This document shows positions 35,360 through 44,793 of a stretch of 64,000 nucleotides of DNA, piece after piece (positions within the stretch are counted from its first letter, which is position 1; every line of letters starts with the position of its first letter). The stretch comes from Hyphomicrobiales bacterium (GTDB lineage: Bacteria; Pseudomonadota; Alphaproteobacteria; Rhizobiales; Rhizobiaceae). A program made the position numbers and the translations under genes. The notes under the pieces are model-generated. The model was given only the letters and a program-made list of their open reading frames with translations, did not search any database and had not been told where the DNA came from. The stretch lies in assembly GCA_900472175.1 (NCBI GenBank), contig UCHD01000010.1, positions 1-64,000 of the forward strand. Reading direction: 5' to 3'.

Positions 35360-36346
35360 TTACCATTTCTGGTGAACGTGAACCTTGATCAGGCGCTCAT
35401 AGACCTCGGCAAGGGCTGCCAGCGTTTCGGCCGGGATGGCGGGGAGTTCGCTTGCCGCGGCATTGGCCTTGGCCTGTGCCTCGTTGCGGGCTCCTGGGAT
35501 GACGACGGAGACGGCCGGGCTCTGGAGGATCCAGGCGAGCGCGAACTGCGCCATCGACGCGCCCTGTGGCACGAGCGGCCGCACCTGCTCGACGGCTTCG
35601 AGCGCCACATCCAGCGGCACACCGGCAAAAGTTTCGCCGACATCGAAGAATTCGCCGTTGCGGTTGAACTTGCGATGATCGTCATCGGCAAACTTGGTAT
35701 CGGCAGTGATCTTGCCGGACAAGAGGCCGGACGCCAGCGGCACGCGCACGATGATGCCGACATTTTTCTTCTGCGCCTGCTCGAAGAACAGGTCATGCGG
35801 GCGCTGGCGGAAGATGTTGTAGATGATCTGGATGGTCGCGACGCCCGGATATTCGATCGCCTTCAGCGCTTCCTCGACATTGGAGACGGAGACGCCGTAG
35901 TTGCGGATCTTGCCTTTGACGGTCAGGGCATCGAGCGCGCCGAACATTTCCGGCCGGTAGAACACCTCCGTCGGCGGGCAGTGAAGCTGCACGAGATCGA
36001 GTGTCTCGACACCGAGATTGGTGAGGCTGCGATCGATGAAGGCTTCGATATTGGCGGCCGTATAGCCGTCGGCTACGTGCGGGTTCAGCCGGCGGCCGGC
36101 CTTGGTGGCAACGAAGGGCTTTTCGCCGCCGCGTTCCTTCAGCACGGATGCGATGATCTTTTCCGAGCGGCCGTCGCCATAGACGTCGGCCGTGTCGACG
36201 AACGTGACCCCGGCATCCAGGGCTGCGTTCAAGGCGCGCTTGCCATCTTCTTCCGTTACGTCGCCCCAGGCGCCACCGATCTGCCAGGCGCCGAAGCCGA
36301 TTTCGGAAATGGCAGCACCGGTGCGCCCCAATGTTCTGTTTTTCAT
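35360..36346 (-). CDS. Aldo/keto reductase
   Basis: 328 residues, second such enzyme in the window. Opening NRTLGRTGAAISEIGFGAWQ, catalytic tyrosine and aspartate in TFVDTADVYGDGRSE, lysine in FVATKAGR, and histidine in DLVQLHCPP. SVVIPGARNEAQAKAN binds the cofactor near the C-terminus. An NADPH-dependent carbonyl reductase, substrate unknown. I chose ATG 36346 because AGGAA lies eight bases upstream; the ATG at 36361 has none. It differs clearly from the one at 5516. Confidence 0.9.
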   Translation of the reverse strand: MKNRTLGRTGAAISEIGFGAWQIGGAWGDVTEEDGKRALNAALDAGVTFVDTADVYGDGRSEKIIASVLKERGGEKPFVATKAGRRLNPHVADGYTAANIEAFIDRSLTNLGVETLDLVQLHCPPTEVFYRPEMFGALDALTVKGKIRNYGVSVSNVEEALKAIEYPGVATIQIIYNIFRQRPHDLFFEQAQKKNVGIIVRVPLASGLLSGKITADTKFADDDHRKFNRNGEFFDVGETFAGVPLDVALEAVEQVRPLVPQGASMAQFALAWILQSPAVSVVIPGARNEAQAKANAAASELPAIPAETLAALAEVYERLIKVHVHQKW

Positions 36347-36474
36347 CGCGTATTTCCTCATTTGGCAGTCATGCCGCCTTGGTGATCCCGCCGGGAGGAG
36401 GGGAGCTTATTTTAAAAGACATTCTTATGCCGGATGTGACAGGCAACCAAGCGGCCGGTTCCGGTCTTCCGCAT

Positions 36475-38241
36475 CTATATTGGCCAGACCAGCAACAGCA
36501 TCGGAATGCTGACGACCAGGACGATGGCCGACAGCGGCAGTCCAAGGCGGGCATAGTCTCCGAAGCGATAGCCGCCAGGTCCCATGACCAGCGTGTTGCA
36601 CTGGTGTCCGATTGGGGTGAGGAAATCACAACCGGCGCCGATCGCCACCGCCATCAGGAACGCATCCGGCCGGAAACCGAGATTTTCCGCAAAGGTCGCG
36701 GCAATCGGCGCCATGACCAGCACCGTTGCCGCATTGTTGAGGAATGGTGTCACAGCCATGGCGGCCACCAGAATGAGCGCCAGGGCACCGGAGGGCGGCA
36801 GCATGGCCGCGAGTTTGGACAGAAGGCTGGCGATGATATCTGTCGTCCCGGTGGTTCTGAGGGAATCACTGATCGGGATCAAGGCGGCGAGCATGATCAG
36901 GATCGGCGCGTCCAGATGTTCGTAGACGTCTTTCAATGGCAGTGAACCGGACACCACCATTAAAAATGCGGCGGCGAAAAACGCGTGGGCGACGGGAACG
37001 CCGCCAAAGGCTGTTGCGCCCATCGTGACGATCAGGATCAGCACTGGAACGATGCTGTTACGTACGCTTCCAAGCTTCAGGTCACGTTCGACCAGCGGCA
37101 GGCAGCCCCATTCGCGCAAAAGGTCCGGCAGGCGGCGAAGGTCGCCTTGAAGCACCAGCACATCGCCGTTGCGGATCTTGATTTCCCCGAGGCGTTCGCT
37201 GAAGCGCTTGTCGCGGCGGCTGACGGCCAGAAGGTTGAGACCGGTGTTTTCAAACAGCGACACATCCTTGGCGCTGAGCCCGATCAATTGCGAATGTTCG
37301 CCGACAACAGCCTCGACGGAGCCGACGTCCTTGATGGTATCTTTTTCATGCTTGCGATCGGAGAGCTGGAGCTTGCCCTCCTTGACGATGCGGTCGAGTG
37401 CGGCTTGTTCGCCCTCGATGATTAACAGGTCGCCTTCCTTGAGCACAGTGTCCGGCAGCGGCGAGCGCTTCCTGTCGCCATTGCTGATGATGGCCGTGAC
37501 CATGGCGTCGCCCTGCGCCGGCTTCTGCAGCCAGCTGATGGATTGTCCGGCTGCCGATGATTGCGCAGTGACACGCGCTTCTGTGGTGTAATTCTTGATC
37601 CGGAGCGCTTCGTCAAGCGAAGCCTGTTCCTTCACTCGTTCCGGCAGCAGCTTGTAGAAGACCGCGAGGAAAGCAATGCCGGCCAGTGTAAGGGCGGCTC
37701 CGACCGGCGTATAGTCGAACATCGTGAACGGCGTGCCGGTGATTTCCTCGCGCACCCGCGAAACGATGATATTCGGCGAGGTGCCGATCTGCGTCATCAG
37801 GCCGCCCAGAAGCGAGGCAAAGGCCATGGGCATCAGGAACATCGATGGCGAAACCCGCGACTTCCGCGCCATCTGGAACGCAACGGGGATCATGATGGCC
37901 AGCGCTCCGATGTTCTTGATGAAGGCCGAGAGCACGGCGACGATCGCAACGAGAATAAGCAGCTGTATGCGCGGCCCGCGCCGTTCCGGAGAAAAGCGGC
38001 GCAGCGCAATTTCCATGATGCCGGACCGGGATATGGCGGCGCTGACCACCAGGGCGCTGGCGACGATGATGACGATATCATCCGAAAAGCCGGAAAACGC
38101 CTTGGTGACCGGGACAATCCCAATGGCAACGGCCACCAGCAGCGATCCGGCAGCGACGACATCGTATCTGTAGCGTCCCCACAGGAACGCGGCCATCATC
38201 AGGGCGATGACAAGGAGGGAAAGCCATTGGTCCGTGCGCAT
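36475..38241 (-). CDS. SLC13-family permease with two TrkA-C domains
   Basis: 588 residues. Two blocks of membrane helices (about 5-195 and 400-588) flank a soluble part (about 205-375) with two RCK_C/TrkA-C domains, for instance LPDTVLKEGDLLIIEGEQAA and IRNGDVLVLQGDLRRLPDLL. The transport signature appears as IGTSPNIIVS in the first half and FLNNAATVLVMAPI in the second. Members carry sulfate, dicarboxylates or related anions with sodium, and the RCK_C domains may regulate gating. Substrate unknown. It appears monocistronic, 94 bases before YigZ end on the same strand. Confidence 0.9.
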   Translation of the reverse strand: MRTDQWLSLLVIALMMAAFLWGRYRYDVVAAGSLLVAVAIGIVPVTKAFSGFSDDIVIIVASALVVSAAISRSGIMEIALRRFSPERRGPRIQLLILVAIVAVLSAFIKNIGALAIMIPVAFQMARKSRVSPSMFLMPMAFASLLGGLMTQIGTSPNIIVSRVREEITGTPFTMFDYTPVGAALTLAGIAFLAVFYKLLPERVKEQASLDEALRIKNYTTEARVTAQSSAAGQSISWLQKPAQGDAMVTAIISNGDRKRSPLPDTVLKEGDLLIIEGEQAALDRIVKEGKLQLSDRKHEKDTIKDVGSVEAVVGEHSQLIGLSAKDVSLFENTGLNLLAVSRRDKRFSERLGEIKIRNGDVLVLQGDLRRLPDLLREWGCLPLVERDLKLGSVRNSIVPVLILIVTMGATAFGGVPVAHAFFAAAFLMVVSGSLPLKDVYEHLDAPILIMLAALIPISDSLRTTGTTDIIASLLSKLAAMLPPSGALALILVAAMAVTPFLNNAATVLVMAPIAATFAENLGFRPDAFLMAVAIGAGCDFLTPIGHQCNTLVMGPGGYRFGDYARLGLPLSAIVLVVSIPMLLLVWPI

Positions 38242-38350
38242 GGGCGTATCCTGATGGGTATCGTTAAACGCCCGAAATGCAAAATCGATGCGGTCGCGGA
38301 AAAAGATAGGCAGGGATCGCGCCGGTCAAGCCGGGGCACAGGCAAAAATG

Positions 38351-38935
38351 TCAGTCGCCGAGCTTCAACAGCGTGCGGCCACGGCTAAGGTCGAGGATGA
38401 TGGCGGAAGCGGTCTCGGCTGCCTCCCTGGGAATTTGCAACGACAGTTCCGCTCCGGTGCCGGTAAAGGCTTCGGCGCTGATCGTGACGCCAAGTGCTGT
38501 CAGCCGCGCCTTGATGAGAGCGAGATCGGAAAAGTCGCAGACCGCGCTGCCCGTCACGGTTTCGATGACTTCGGTTTTCTCCGCCGCCCGCAGGCACATC
38601 GCCGCAGTGCCGCCATAGGCGCGCATCAGCCCGCCGCTGCCGAGCAATGTGCCGCCGAACCAGCGGGTGACGATGGCGGCGACGTGGTCCAGCGATTGAC
38701 CGTCGATTGCCTGGAGGATGGGTTTTCCCGCCGTTCCGCTGGGTTCGCCATCGTCGCTGAAGCGATAAGTCTGACCGATGCGATAGGCCCAGCAATTGTG
38801 GCTGGCCGTCAGGTCCGAATACTGGGTGATGAAGTCGCGTGCTTCTTCTTCGTTGCCCACGGGCCCGCAGATTGCCAGGAAACGGCTTTTCTTGATTTCC
38901 TGTGTCTGGGTCTCGATGCGCTGAAGCGTAAACAT
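38351..38935 (-). CDS. YigZ/IMPACT-family protein
   Basis: 194 residues. The N-terminal UPF0029 domain has SRFLAICGPVGNEEEA, ASHNCWAYRI and the block DDGEPSGTAGKPILQAI, then VTRWFGGTLLGSGGLMRAYG, all diagnostic. A smaller C-terminal domain (DUF1949, about 135-194) follows. Related eukaryotic IMPACT binds Gcn1; bacterial role is unclear, probably in translation or ribosome stress. Start MFTLQRIETQ at 38935, 115 bases from the putA 3' end. Confidence 0.93.
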   Translation of the reverse strand: MFTLQRIETQTQEIKKSRFLAICGPVGNEEEARDFITQYSDLTASHNCWAYRIGQTYRFSDDGEPSGTAGKPILQAIDGQSLDHVAAIVTRWFGGTLLGSGGLMRAYGGTAAMCLRAAEKTEVIETVTGSAVCDFSDLALIKARLTALGVTISAEAFTGTGAELSLQIPREAAETASAIILDLSRGRTLLKLGD

Positions 38936-39005
38936 TCGCCGGTTCCGTTTGCGCGGTGATAGCGCATCGAAAGCCTTGATGCCAACAGGCGAGAAAGGTT
39001 TCTGC

Positions 39006-39029
39006 CCATCCCGGCCAAGACCGGGATGG
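39006..39029 (-). terminator. Terminator after putA
   Basis: CCATCCCGG (39006-39014), six-base loop, CCGGGATGG (39021-39029), nine pairs, located 22 bases past the putA stop and followed on the minus strand by a T-rich stretch. Confidence 0.65.
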
Positions 39030-39050
39030 AACTGGGAAAGAAGCGCCCGA

Positions 39051-42000
39051 TCAGCCGATCGACATCAGGCTGGCGTTGCCGCCAGCCGCCGCCGTGTTGA
39101 CGCTGGTCGAGACCTCTTCGAGCAGCCAGTTGAGGCAATAGGCGTCCGGGTTTTTGGCAAGCTCGGCCGTCGAGGCTGCCTGAACGAGGACCAGAGGGCC
39201 GGGAAGGGCGGCGATCTTCTTGTTGACCGTTCGGATGCGCTCCGCTTCGCCTTCGATCAATGCACCGGCAAAAGGCACATCCATCCGCCAATCAGCGGTG
39301 AACGAGACGCGGGCAGCCACCGTGGCAGGCAGCGACGCCAGCGCTTCCTTGAGGCCGGATGCCGTATCGACCACGGCGGCGTTGCCGGTGGCAAAGACGG
39401 CGGCCAACTGGCGGTAAAGGCCATCGGCTGTCTCTGGCACAAGCAGAATGCGGCCACGCGGATGCAGCGCATACAGATTGCGCTCGCCGACCGGTCCGGC
39501 AAGCTCGGTGGTGAGGCCGAGTGCCGATTGGCTGCCGGTTTCGCGGGCATCCTGCGCCTGTGTCTTCAGGCCTTTGCTGTCCAGCCACTTGGCAAAATCG
39601 AGCAGGACCGGATCCGTGTGCACCGAGCTGTGCTGCGGCGGCACCGGTGGCGTGGTGACGAGGCGGCCGAGATAAAGCGGCCCGCCGGCCTTCGGGCCGG
39701 TGCCGGAAAGGCCACGGCCTCCAAAAGGCTGCACACCGACGACGGCGCCGATGATGTTGCGGTTGACGTAGAGATTGCCGGCCTTCACGCGCGAGGTGAC
39801 ATGGGCAATCGTCTCGTCGAGGCGGGTGTGCAGACCGAAGGTCAGGCCATAACCGGTGGCGTTGATATCATCGATCAGCCGGTCGAGATCGTCGCGCTCA
39901 TAGCGCAGCACGTGCAGCACCGGGCCGAAGACTTCACGCTTCAGGTCGGAAAGCTGCTTCAGCTCGATGATCGTCGGCGGCACGAATGTGCCTTGTGCGG
40001 TGGCCGGCGACAACGCGATCTGCTCGACCTTGGCGCCGATACCGCGCATGGCAGCGATATGCTTTTCGATAATGCCCTTGGCTTCCCCGGTGATCACGGG
40101 ACCGACATCGACGGCGAGGCGGTCGGTGCGGCCGATATCGAGTTCGTGCAGGGCGCCTTTCAGCATGGTCAGCACGCGATCGGCAACATCGTCCTGCAGG
40201 CACAGCACGCGCAGCGCCGAGCAACGCTGGCCGGCACTGTCGAAGGCAGAGGCAATGACGTCGCCGACGACCTGTTCGGCAAGGGCGGATGAATCGACGA
40301 TCATGGCGTTCTGGCCGCCGGTTTCGGCAATCAGCGGGATCGGTTTGCCGGAAATGGACAGGCGGTCGGCAAGCTGGGCCTGGATCAGCCGGGCAACTTC
40401 GGTCGAGCCGGTGAACATCACGCCGGCAATGTTGGGCGCGCCGACGAGGGCAGCCCCGACGCGGCCGTCGCCCGGAAGCAGCTGCAGTGCCTCGGCAGGG
40501 ATGCCTGCCTCATGCAGGATGCGAACACCTTCTGCGGCGATCAGAGGGGTCTCTTCGGCGGGCTTGGCCAGTACCGGATTGCCGGCAACCAGAGCTGCGG
40601 CGATCTGGCCGGCAAAGATGGCCAGCGGGAAGTTCCACGGGCTGATGCAGACGATCGGGCCGAGCGCCTGATGCGCCGGGCCGAGCGTACGGGTCGCCTG
40701 TTCAGCATAGTAGCGCAGGAAGTCGATGGCTTCGCGGACTTCGGCGATGGCGTTGGGCAGTGATTTTCCGGCTTCGCGGACGATCAGGCCGAGCAGCGTT
40801 GGCATGCGGGCCTGCATCAGGTCGGCGGCGCGCACCAGGCATTGGGCGCGCTCAGCGGGCGAGACGGTGCTCCACTTGGCGCCTTCGGCACGGGCGATCT
40901 CGACGGCACGGCGGGCATCGTCCTCGGCTGTTTCAATGACGGAGCCGACGATGTCGCGGTGATCGCCGGGATTGAGCACCGGGCGGCTCTCACCGCGCAC
41001 GGTTTCGGCGCACAGATGCGGCGCGGCCGTCCAGCTGGTCGCGGCGCTCGCCTTCAGCGCTTCCGACAGCATCGACAGCGAGGTTTCGTTGGAGAGGTCG
41101 AAGCCGGCGGAATTGCTGCGGCCCGTATAGAGATCGACGGGTGCCTTGATCTGCTCGTGCTGGGCGCCCATGACCGGCATGGCACGGACGGTATCGACGG
41201 GATCGGCAATCAGCTCGTCGATCGAGACGGCCGGATCGGCGATGCGGTTGACGAAGGAGGAGTTGGCGCCGTTTTCCAGCAGGCGGCGGACAAGATAGGC
41301 AAGCAGCGTCTCATGCGTGCCGACTGGTGCATAGATGCGGGCCGGGCGGTCGAGATTGGCCTTGCCGACCACTTCGTCATAGAGCGGCTCGCCCATGCCG
41401 TGCAGGCACTGGAATTCATAATCGCCAACCTTGAAGTCAGGCCCGGCCATTTCATAGATCGTTGCCAGAGACTGAGCATTGTGGGTGGCGAACTGGGGGA
41501 AGATCACGTCCTTGGCGGCGAGCAGCTTGCTGGCGCAGGCAATGTAGGAGACGTCGGTGTAGATCTTGCGGGTATAGACCGGGAAGCCTTCGAGACCGTC
41601 GATCTGGGCGCGCTTGATCTCGGCATCCCAATAGGCGCCCTTGACGAGGCGCACCATCATCCGATGTCCGGAGCGGCGGGCGAGATCGATGATGAAATCG
41701 AGCACGAACGGGCAGCGCTTGCCATAGGCCTGGACAACGAAGCCGACACCGTTCCAGCCGGACAGGGCCGGATCGAGGCGCAGTGCTTCGAGCAGGTCAA
41801 GCGACAGTTCCAGCCGGTCTGCTTCCTCGGCATCGATGTTGAGGCCGATATCGTAGCTCTTGGCGATCAGCGCCAGCGCCTTCACCTTTGGCAGCAGTTC
41901 GCCCATGACACGGGCCGACTGGGCGCGGACGTAGCGCGGATGCAGGGCCGACAGCTTGATCGAGATGCCGGGGCCTTCATAGATGCCGCGGCCGGCGGAC

Positions 42001-42746
42001 GCCTTGCCGATGGCGTGGATGGCGTTTTCGTAGTCGGCATAATAGCGCGTGGCGTCGGCGGCTGTCGTCGCGGCTTCACCGAGCATGTCGTAGGAATAGC
42101 GGAAGCCGCGGGCTTCCAGCGGCCGCGAGCGCTTCAGCGCCTCGTCGATGGTTTCACCGGTGACGAACTGCTCGCCCATCATCCGCATTGCCATATCGAC
42201 GCCACGGCGGATTACCGGTTCACCGGCGCGTGCGATCAGGCGGGTGAGCGCTGCCGACAGGCTGCGATCGTTGACGGTGGAGGTCAGCTTGCCGGTAACG
42301 ACGAGACCCCAGGTTGCGGCATTGACGAACAGGGAGCGGCCGCCGCCGATATGCGAGCGCCAGTCGCCATCGGCGATCTTGTCGCGGATCAGCGCATCGC
42401 GGGTTGCGGTGTCGGGAATGCGCAACAAGGCCTCAGCCAGGCACATCAGCGCCACGCCTTCCTGGCTCGACAGCGAATATTCATGCACCAGACCTTCGAC
42501 GCCGGAGCCTTTGTGCTTGGCGCGCAGGGCGGTGATCAGCTTGCGGGCCGTGGTCTTGGCGCGGGCGCGGATATCGTCGGGCAGGGTGGCGGCGGTGACC
42601 AGCGGCGGCAGGCATTCGGTCTCTGGGCGGCGGTACGCGGCCGTGATTGCCTGGCGCAGAGCGGTCTGTTCGGCAATGGGTGGGGCGAAATCGGCAAAGG
42701 GAGCAGTCGGGGTACTAGAAGTGTTTTGCGGCAGCGGCTGGCTCAT
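39051..42746 (-). CDS. putA: Bifunctional proline dehydrogenase / L-glutamate gamma-semialdehyde dehydrogenase
   Basis: 1231 residues. PutA oxidises proline to glutamate with FAD and NAD, at the membrane face. The proline dehydrogenase barrel (about 180-480) has ISIKLSALHPRYVRAQ, VRLVKGAYWDAEIKRAQ and FATHNAQSLATI. The aldehyde dehydrogenase part (about 560-1030) has SPWNFPLAIFAGQ, FTGSTEVARLI, AETGGQNAMIVDSSA and the catalytic Cys842 in GQRCSALRV. A C-terminal ALDH-like domain follows. There is no ribbon-helix-helix domain at the N-terminus, so it does not repress its own gene as E. coli PutA does. Start MSQPLPQN at 42746. Confidence 0.97.
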   Translation of the reverse strand: MSQPLPQNTSSTPTAPFADFAPPIAEQTALRQAITAAYRRPETECLPPLVTAATLPDDIRARAKTTARKLITALRAKHKGSGVEGLVHEYSLSSQEGVALMCLAEALLRIPDTATRDALIRDKIADGDWRSHIGGGRSLFVNAATWGLVVTGKLTSTVNDRSLSAALTRLIARAGEPVIRRGVDMAMRMMGEQFVTGETIDEALKRSRPLEARGFRYSYDMLGEAATTAADATRYYADYENAIHAIGKASAGRGIYEGPGISIKLSALHPRYVRAQSARVMGELLPKVKALALIAKSYDIGLNIDAEEADRLELSLDLLEALRLDPALSGWNGVGFVVQAYGKRCPFVLDFIIDLARRSGHRMMVRLVKGAYWDAEIKRAQIDGLEGFPVYTRKIYTDVSYIACASKLLAAKDVIFPQFATHNAQSLATIYEMAGPDFKVGDYEFQCLHGMGEPLYDEVVGKANLDRPARIYAPVGTHETLLAYLVRRLLENGANSSFVNRIADPAVSIDELIADPVDTVRAMPVMGAQHEQIKAPVDLYTGRSNSAGFDLSNETSLSMLSEALKASAATSWTAAPHLCAETVRGESRPVLNPGDHRDIVGSVIETAEDDARRAVEIARAEGAKWSTVSPAERAQCLVRAADLMQARMPTLLGLIVREAGKSLPNAIAEVREAIDFLRYYAEQATRTLGPAHQALGPIVCISPWNFPLAIFAGQIAAALVAGNPVLAKPAEETPLIAAEGVRILHEAGIPAEALQLLPGDGRVGAALVGAPNIAGVMFTGSTEVARLIQAQLADRLSISGKPIPLIAETGGQNAMIVDSSALAEQVVGDVIASAFDSAGQRCSALRVLCLQDDVADRVLTMLKGALHELDIGRTDRLAVDVGPVITGEAKGIIEKHIAAMRGIGAKVEQIALSPATAQGTFVPPTIIELKQLSDLKREVFGPVLHVLRYERDDLDRLIDDINATGYGLTFGLHTRLDETIAHVTSRVKAGNLYVNRNIIGAVVGVQPFGGRGLSGTGPKAGGPLYLGRLVTTPPVPPQHSSVHTDPVLLDFAKWLDSKGLKTQAQDARETGSQSALGLTTELAGPVGERNLYALHPRGRILLVPETADGLYRQLAAVFATGNAAVVDTASGLKEALASLPATVAARVSFTADWRMDVPFAGALIEGEAERIRTVNKKIAALPGPLVLVQAASTAELAKNPDAYCLNWLLEEVSTSVNTAAAGGNASLMSIG

Positions 42747-42825
42747 CGAAATCGTCCCTGTTCGAAGCTATCAGGCACACGCAGTGTGGCCCGGAATTCA
42801 TGGGCGCAAAATAGGGTAGACGGCT

Positions 42826-42841
42826 CCGGATAGCTATCCGG
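42826..42841. promoter_or_regulatory. Perfect 16-bp palindrome upstream of putA
   Basis: CCGGATAGCTATCCGG, perfectly self-complementary, 80 bases upstream of the putA start in the putA/YkgJ gap. A candidate operator; in Agrobacterium an Lrp-type PutR activates putA. Confidence 0.4.
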
Positions 42842-42934
42842 GAAAATGAGACTTACGGCGGATGTTTCACCGATTATGATTGTTAATACCGTACACTCTG
42901 CGGTGATATCCAGATCAAGCCGGATGATCGGGTG

Positions 42935-43249
42935 TCAGAGAAGCACTTTCTGTGACAGCTTGTGCCGGGCCATCAGACATTCGTCATCGCCCGGCATGCA
43001 GGTGCGGCAAACGATCGGGCGCACGGCATAGATCTTGCAGCCGACATGGACGCCGAGCTTGCCGTCGAGCGCCGAGCAGCGGTTGTCCTCGCAGCGCATG
43101 CCGCCGAGATCGGCAGACACATATTCTGCCGGGATACGGTCCAGTTCCTCGTCAGTTTCCAGTGAAAAACGTGGCCAGTCTTCGGAATAGCTGCAGCACG
43201 CGCCACAACTCTGGCAGTCGAAATCATCGGTGGGAACGGCAATGGTCAT
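42935..43249 (-). CDS. YkgJ-family cysteine cluster protein
   Basis: 104 residues with eight cysteines in the pattern of CxxCxxxCC-type zinc/iron chelatase proteins: FDCQSCGACCSYSEDWPRF near the start, MRCEDNRCSAL and VHVGCKIYAVRPIVCRTCMP later. Family members probably bind a metal or iron-sulfur cluster; role unknown. Start MTIAVPTDDF at 43249. On the same strand as putA but separated by 188 bases including the palindrome, so probably separately transcribed. Confidence 0.88.
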   Translation of the reverse strand: MTIAVPTDDFDCQSCGACCSYSEDWPRFSLETDEELDRIPAEYVSADLGGMRCEDNRCSALDGKLGVHVGCKIYAVRPIVCRTCMPGDDECLMARHKLSQKVLL

Positions 43250-43349
43250 GGGGGTAGGGTAGCGGAAATTGTAAAGGAACGAAATGGGGCGGCTGAAATG
43301 TAAGTCTCTGCGTTATGAGCGGGATAGTCGCATCAGGAGCGACTAAAAA

Positions 43350-43613
43350 CTACCGTCTTGCCTTGCGCCACCCAGCAGCACGCGCATCTGCTTCCGAACA
43401 AAAGTAGCGCTCACCGTACTGGGGCGAAATCTTCGTCGCCAGATAATATTCCTGACCGGGCACATGATAAATATGCTCGCCGCTCCGAATGCTTATATTA
43501 CCCTTGATTTGGCAGGGAGGATCATATTCATGACGGGGAAGAAGCGACCATCCGCCCGCACCGACAAATGCGGCTGCCGACGACAGTGCGACGGTAATGG
43601 TGAACTTGCTCAT
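43350..43613 (-). CDS. Small exported protein with sunset-like domain
   Basis: 87 residues. The hydrophobic N-terminus (about 1-22, TITVALSSAAAFVGAGGWSL) may be a signal or anchor. The rest has CQIKGNISIRSGEHIYHVPG, then ERYFCSEADARAAGWRKARR. This pattern (IKGN, GE-IYH-PG, CSEADA-AGWR) is the small C-terminal domain found on many rhizobial thermonuclease-like proteins, here standing alone without a nuclease. Role unknown, perhaps metal or sugar binding. A clear GGAGG lies just before the ATG at 43613. Confidence 0.75.
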   Translation of the reverse strand: MSKFTITVALSSAAAFVGAGGWSLLPRHEYDPPCQIKGNISIRSGEHIYHVPGQEYYLATKISPQYGERYFCSEADARAAGWRKARR

Positions 43614-43716
43614 GTAGCCTCCTATCGATCAAGGCTATCAAGAGAGTGCTAATTCTCGGTGCAATGAGAAGTTCGAATTTTAAGCGATGCCAATCGCGCT
43701 GAGATCGGAGGGATTA

Positions 43717-44523
43717 TCACGCCACAACCGCTTCCCTGACCGCGATTTCATAGTCCTCCGTATACACCAGAATACCGGTGTCGGTCATCACGGCGATGCC
43801 ATAGGCCGCGGGTTCGTCGACGGAGAGCGAAGGGTCCGGCGCATCGAAGGGCATCGGCTGCTGGTGGACGGGGCTCTTGAACACCGAAAACGGAATGCCG
43901 CGGCTGGAGCCCGAAATCGTCCGGTGCACATGGCCGGCGAAAATGTGCAGCACATTGTCCCGGCGTTTGACCACGTCGTAGAAATCCACCTCGTTGATCA
44001 ACCGCATCAGGTCCATGCCGGTAAAGCCCGTCGCGTGCGGCGGATGGTGCATGAACAGCAGCACCGGCAGGTCGCCTGCGGTCTCCAGCTGCCGGTCGAG
44101 CCAGGCAAGCCGCTTGGTGCAGAGGAAACCGGCATGGCTGCGCGGGTAGTCATAAGGCGGGGCAAACAGAGTATCGAGAATGATGGCGCGGCAGTCCGGA
44201 AAATCGATGACCTGCTGGACGAAACCGTCGTCGTCTGTCGCAACGTCCGGAAAGACATCGAGAAAGGTTTCGCGGTTGTCATGGTTGCCGATGGTGATGG
44301 CAAGCGGTGGGATCAGCCGGTCCAGCAGACCTTTCAGCCGCTCATAGGAAGGCCGGTCGGCACGGTGGGCCAGATCGCCCATGACAATGACCCGGTCCGC
44401 ATCGGCGTGGTAGCGGTTGACGTGGTCGATACCGGCGGCGAGCCGCTGGAAGGGATCAAGCCCGATAATTGATTTCCCCTCGGGGACCATATGCAGGTCG
44501 GTGAATACAATAAGCTTCGTCAT
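43717..44523 (-). CDS. Class III (CpdA/Icc-type) metallophosphodiesterase
   Basis: 268 residues of the calcineurin-like fold. All metal-binding motifs are present in order: FTDLHM (D, H), VMGDLAHRAD, IGNHDNRE, FMHHPPH and FAGHVHRT. Such enzymes hydrolyse cyclic mononucleotides (CpdA for cAMP) or related phosphodiesters. The sequence is near the rhizobial group annotated as 3',5'-cyclic AMP phosphodiesterases, though S. meliloti SpdA of the same class prefers 2',3'-cAMP in vitro. ATG at 44523. It is 5 kb from a cyclase and a Crp-type receptor, which supports a cyclic-nucleotide role. Confidence 0.85.
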   Translation of the reverse strand: MTKLIVFTDLHMVPEGKSIIGLDPFQRLAAGIDHVNRYHADADRVIVMGDLAHRADRPSYERLKGLLDRLIPPLAITIGNHDNRETFLDVFPDVATDDDGFVQQVIDFPDCRAIILDTLFAPPYDYPRSHAGFLCTKRLAWLDRQLETAGDLPVLLFMHHPPHATGFTGMDLMRLINEVDFYDVVKRRDNVLHIFAGHVHRTISGSSRGIPFSVFKSPVHQQPMPFDAPDPSLSVDEPAAYGIAVMTDTGILVYTEDYEIAVREAVVA

Positions 44524-44793
44524 TACCGGTGTTCCGTTAAAGAAGAATTTGCTAATTAACGTCATCACCGTGTGCGCCTGCGGAGCGACCGTCAAGCAAC
44601 ATAATTGGGACGATTCGATCGGTAGATATTTCAAGCCGCGCCCGCCCAGGCAGCGCCCTTGGTAAGGCACGCCATACTGATCGTGTTGATCGTGCGCCCG
44701 AAAATCTATTGCCGCAGGGGTGGCAGCGGATGGATCAGTTTCCAGGCTGGTCCTACGTCCTGAAAACGTGGTTCGGCGCCGCATTTCCGGTTT

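Noticed and set aside
40842-42833. 663-codon open frame antisense to putA
   Set aside because: Shadow of putA; the true gene has all catalytic motifs on the other strand.
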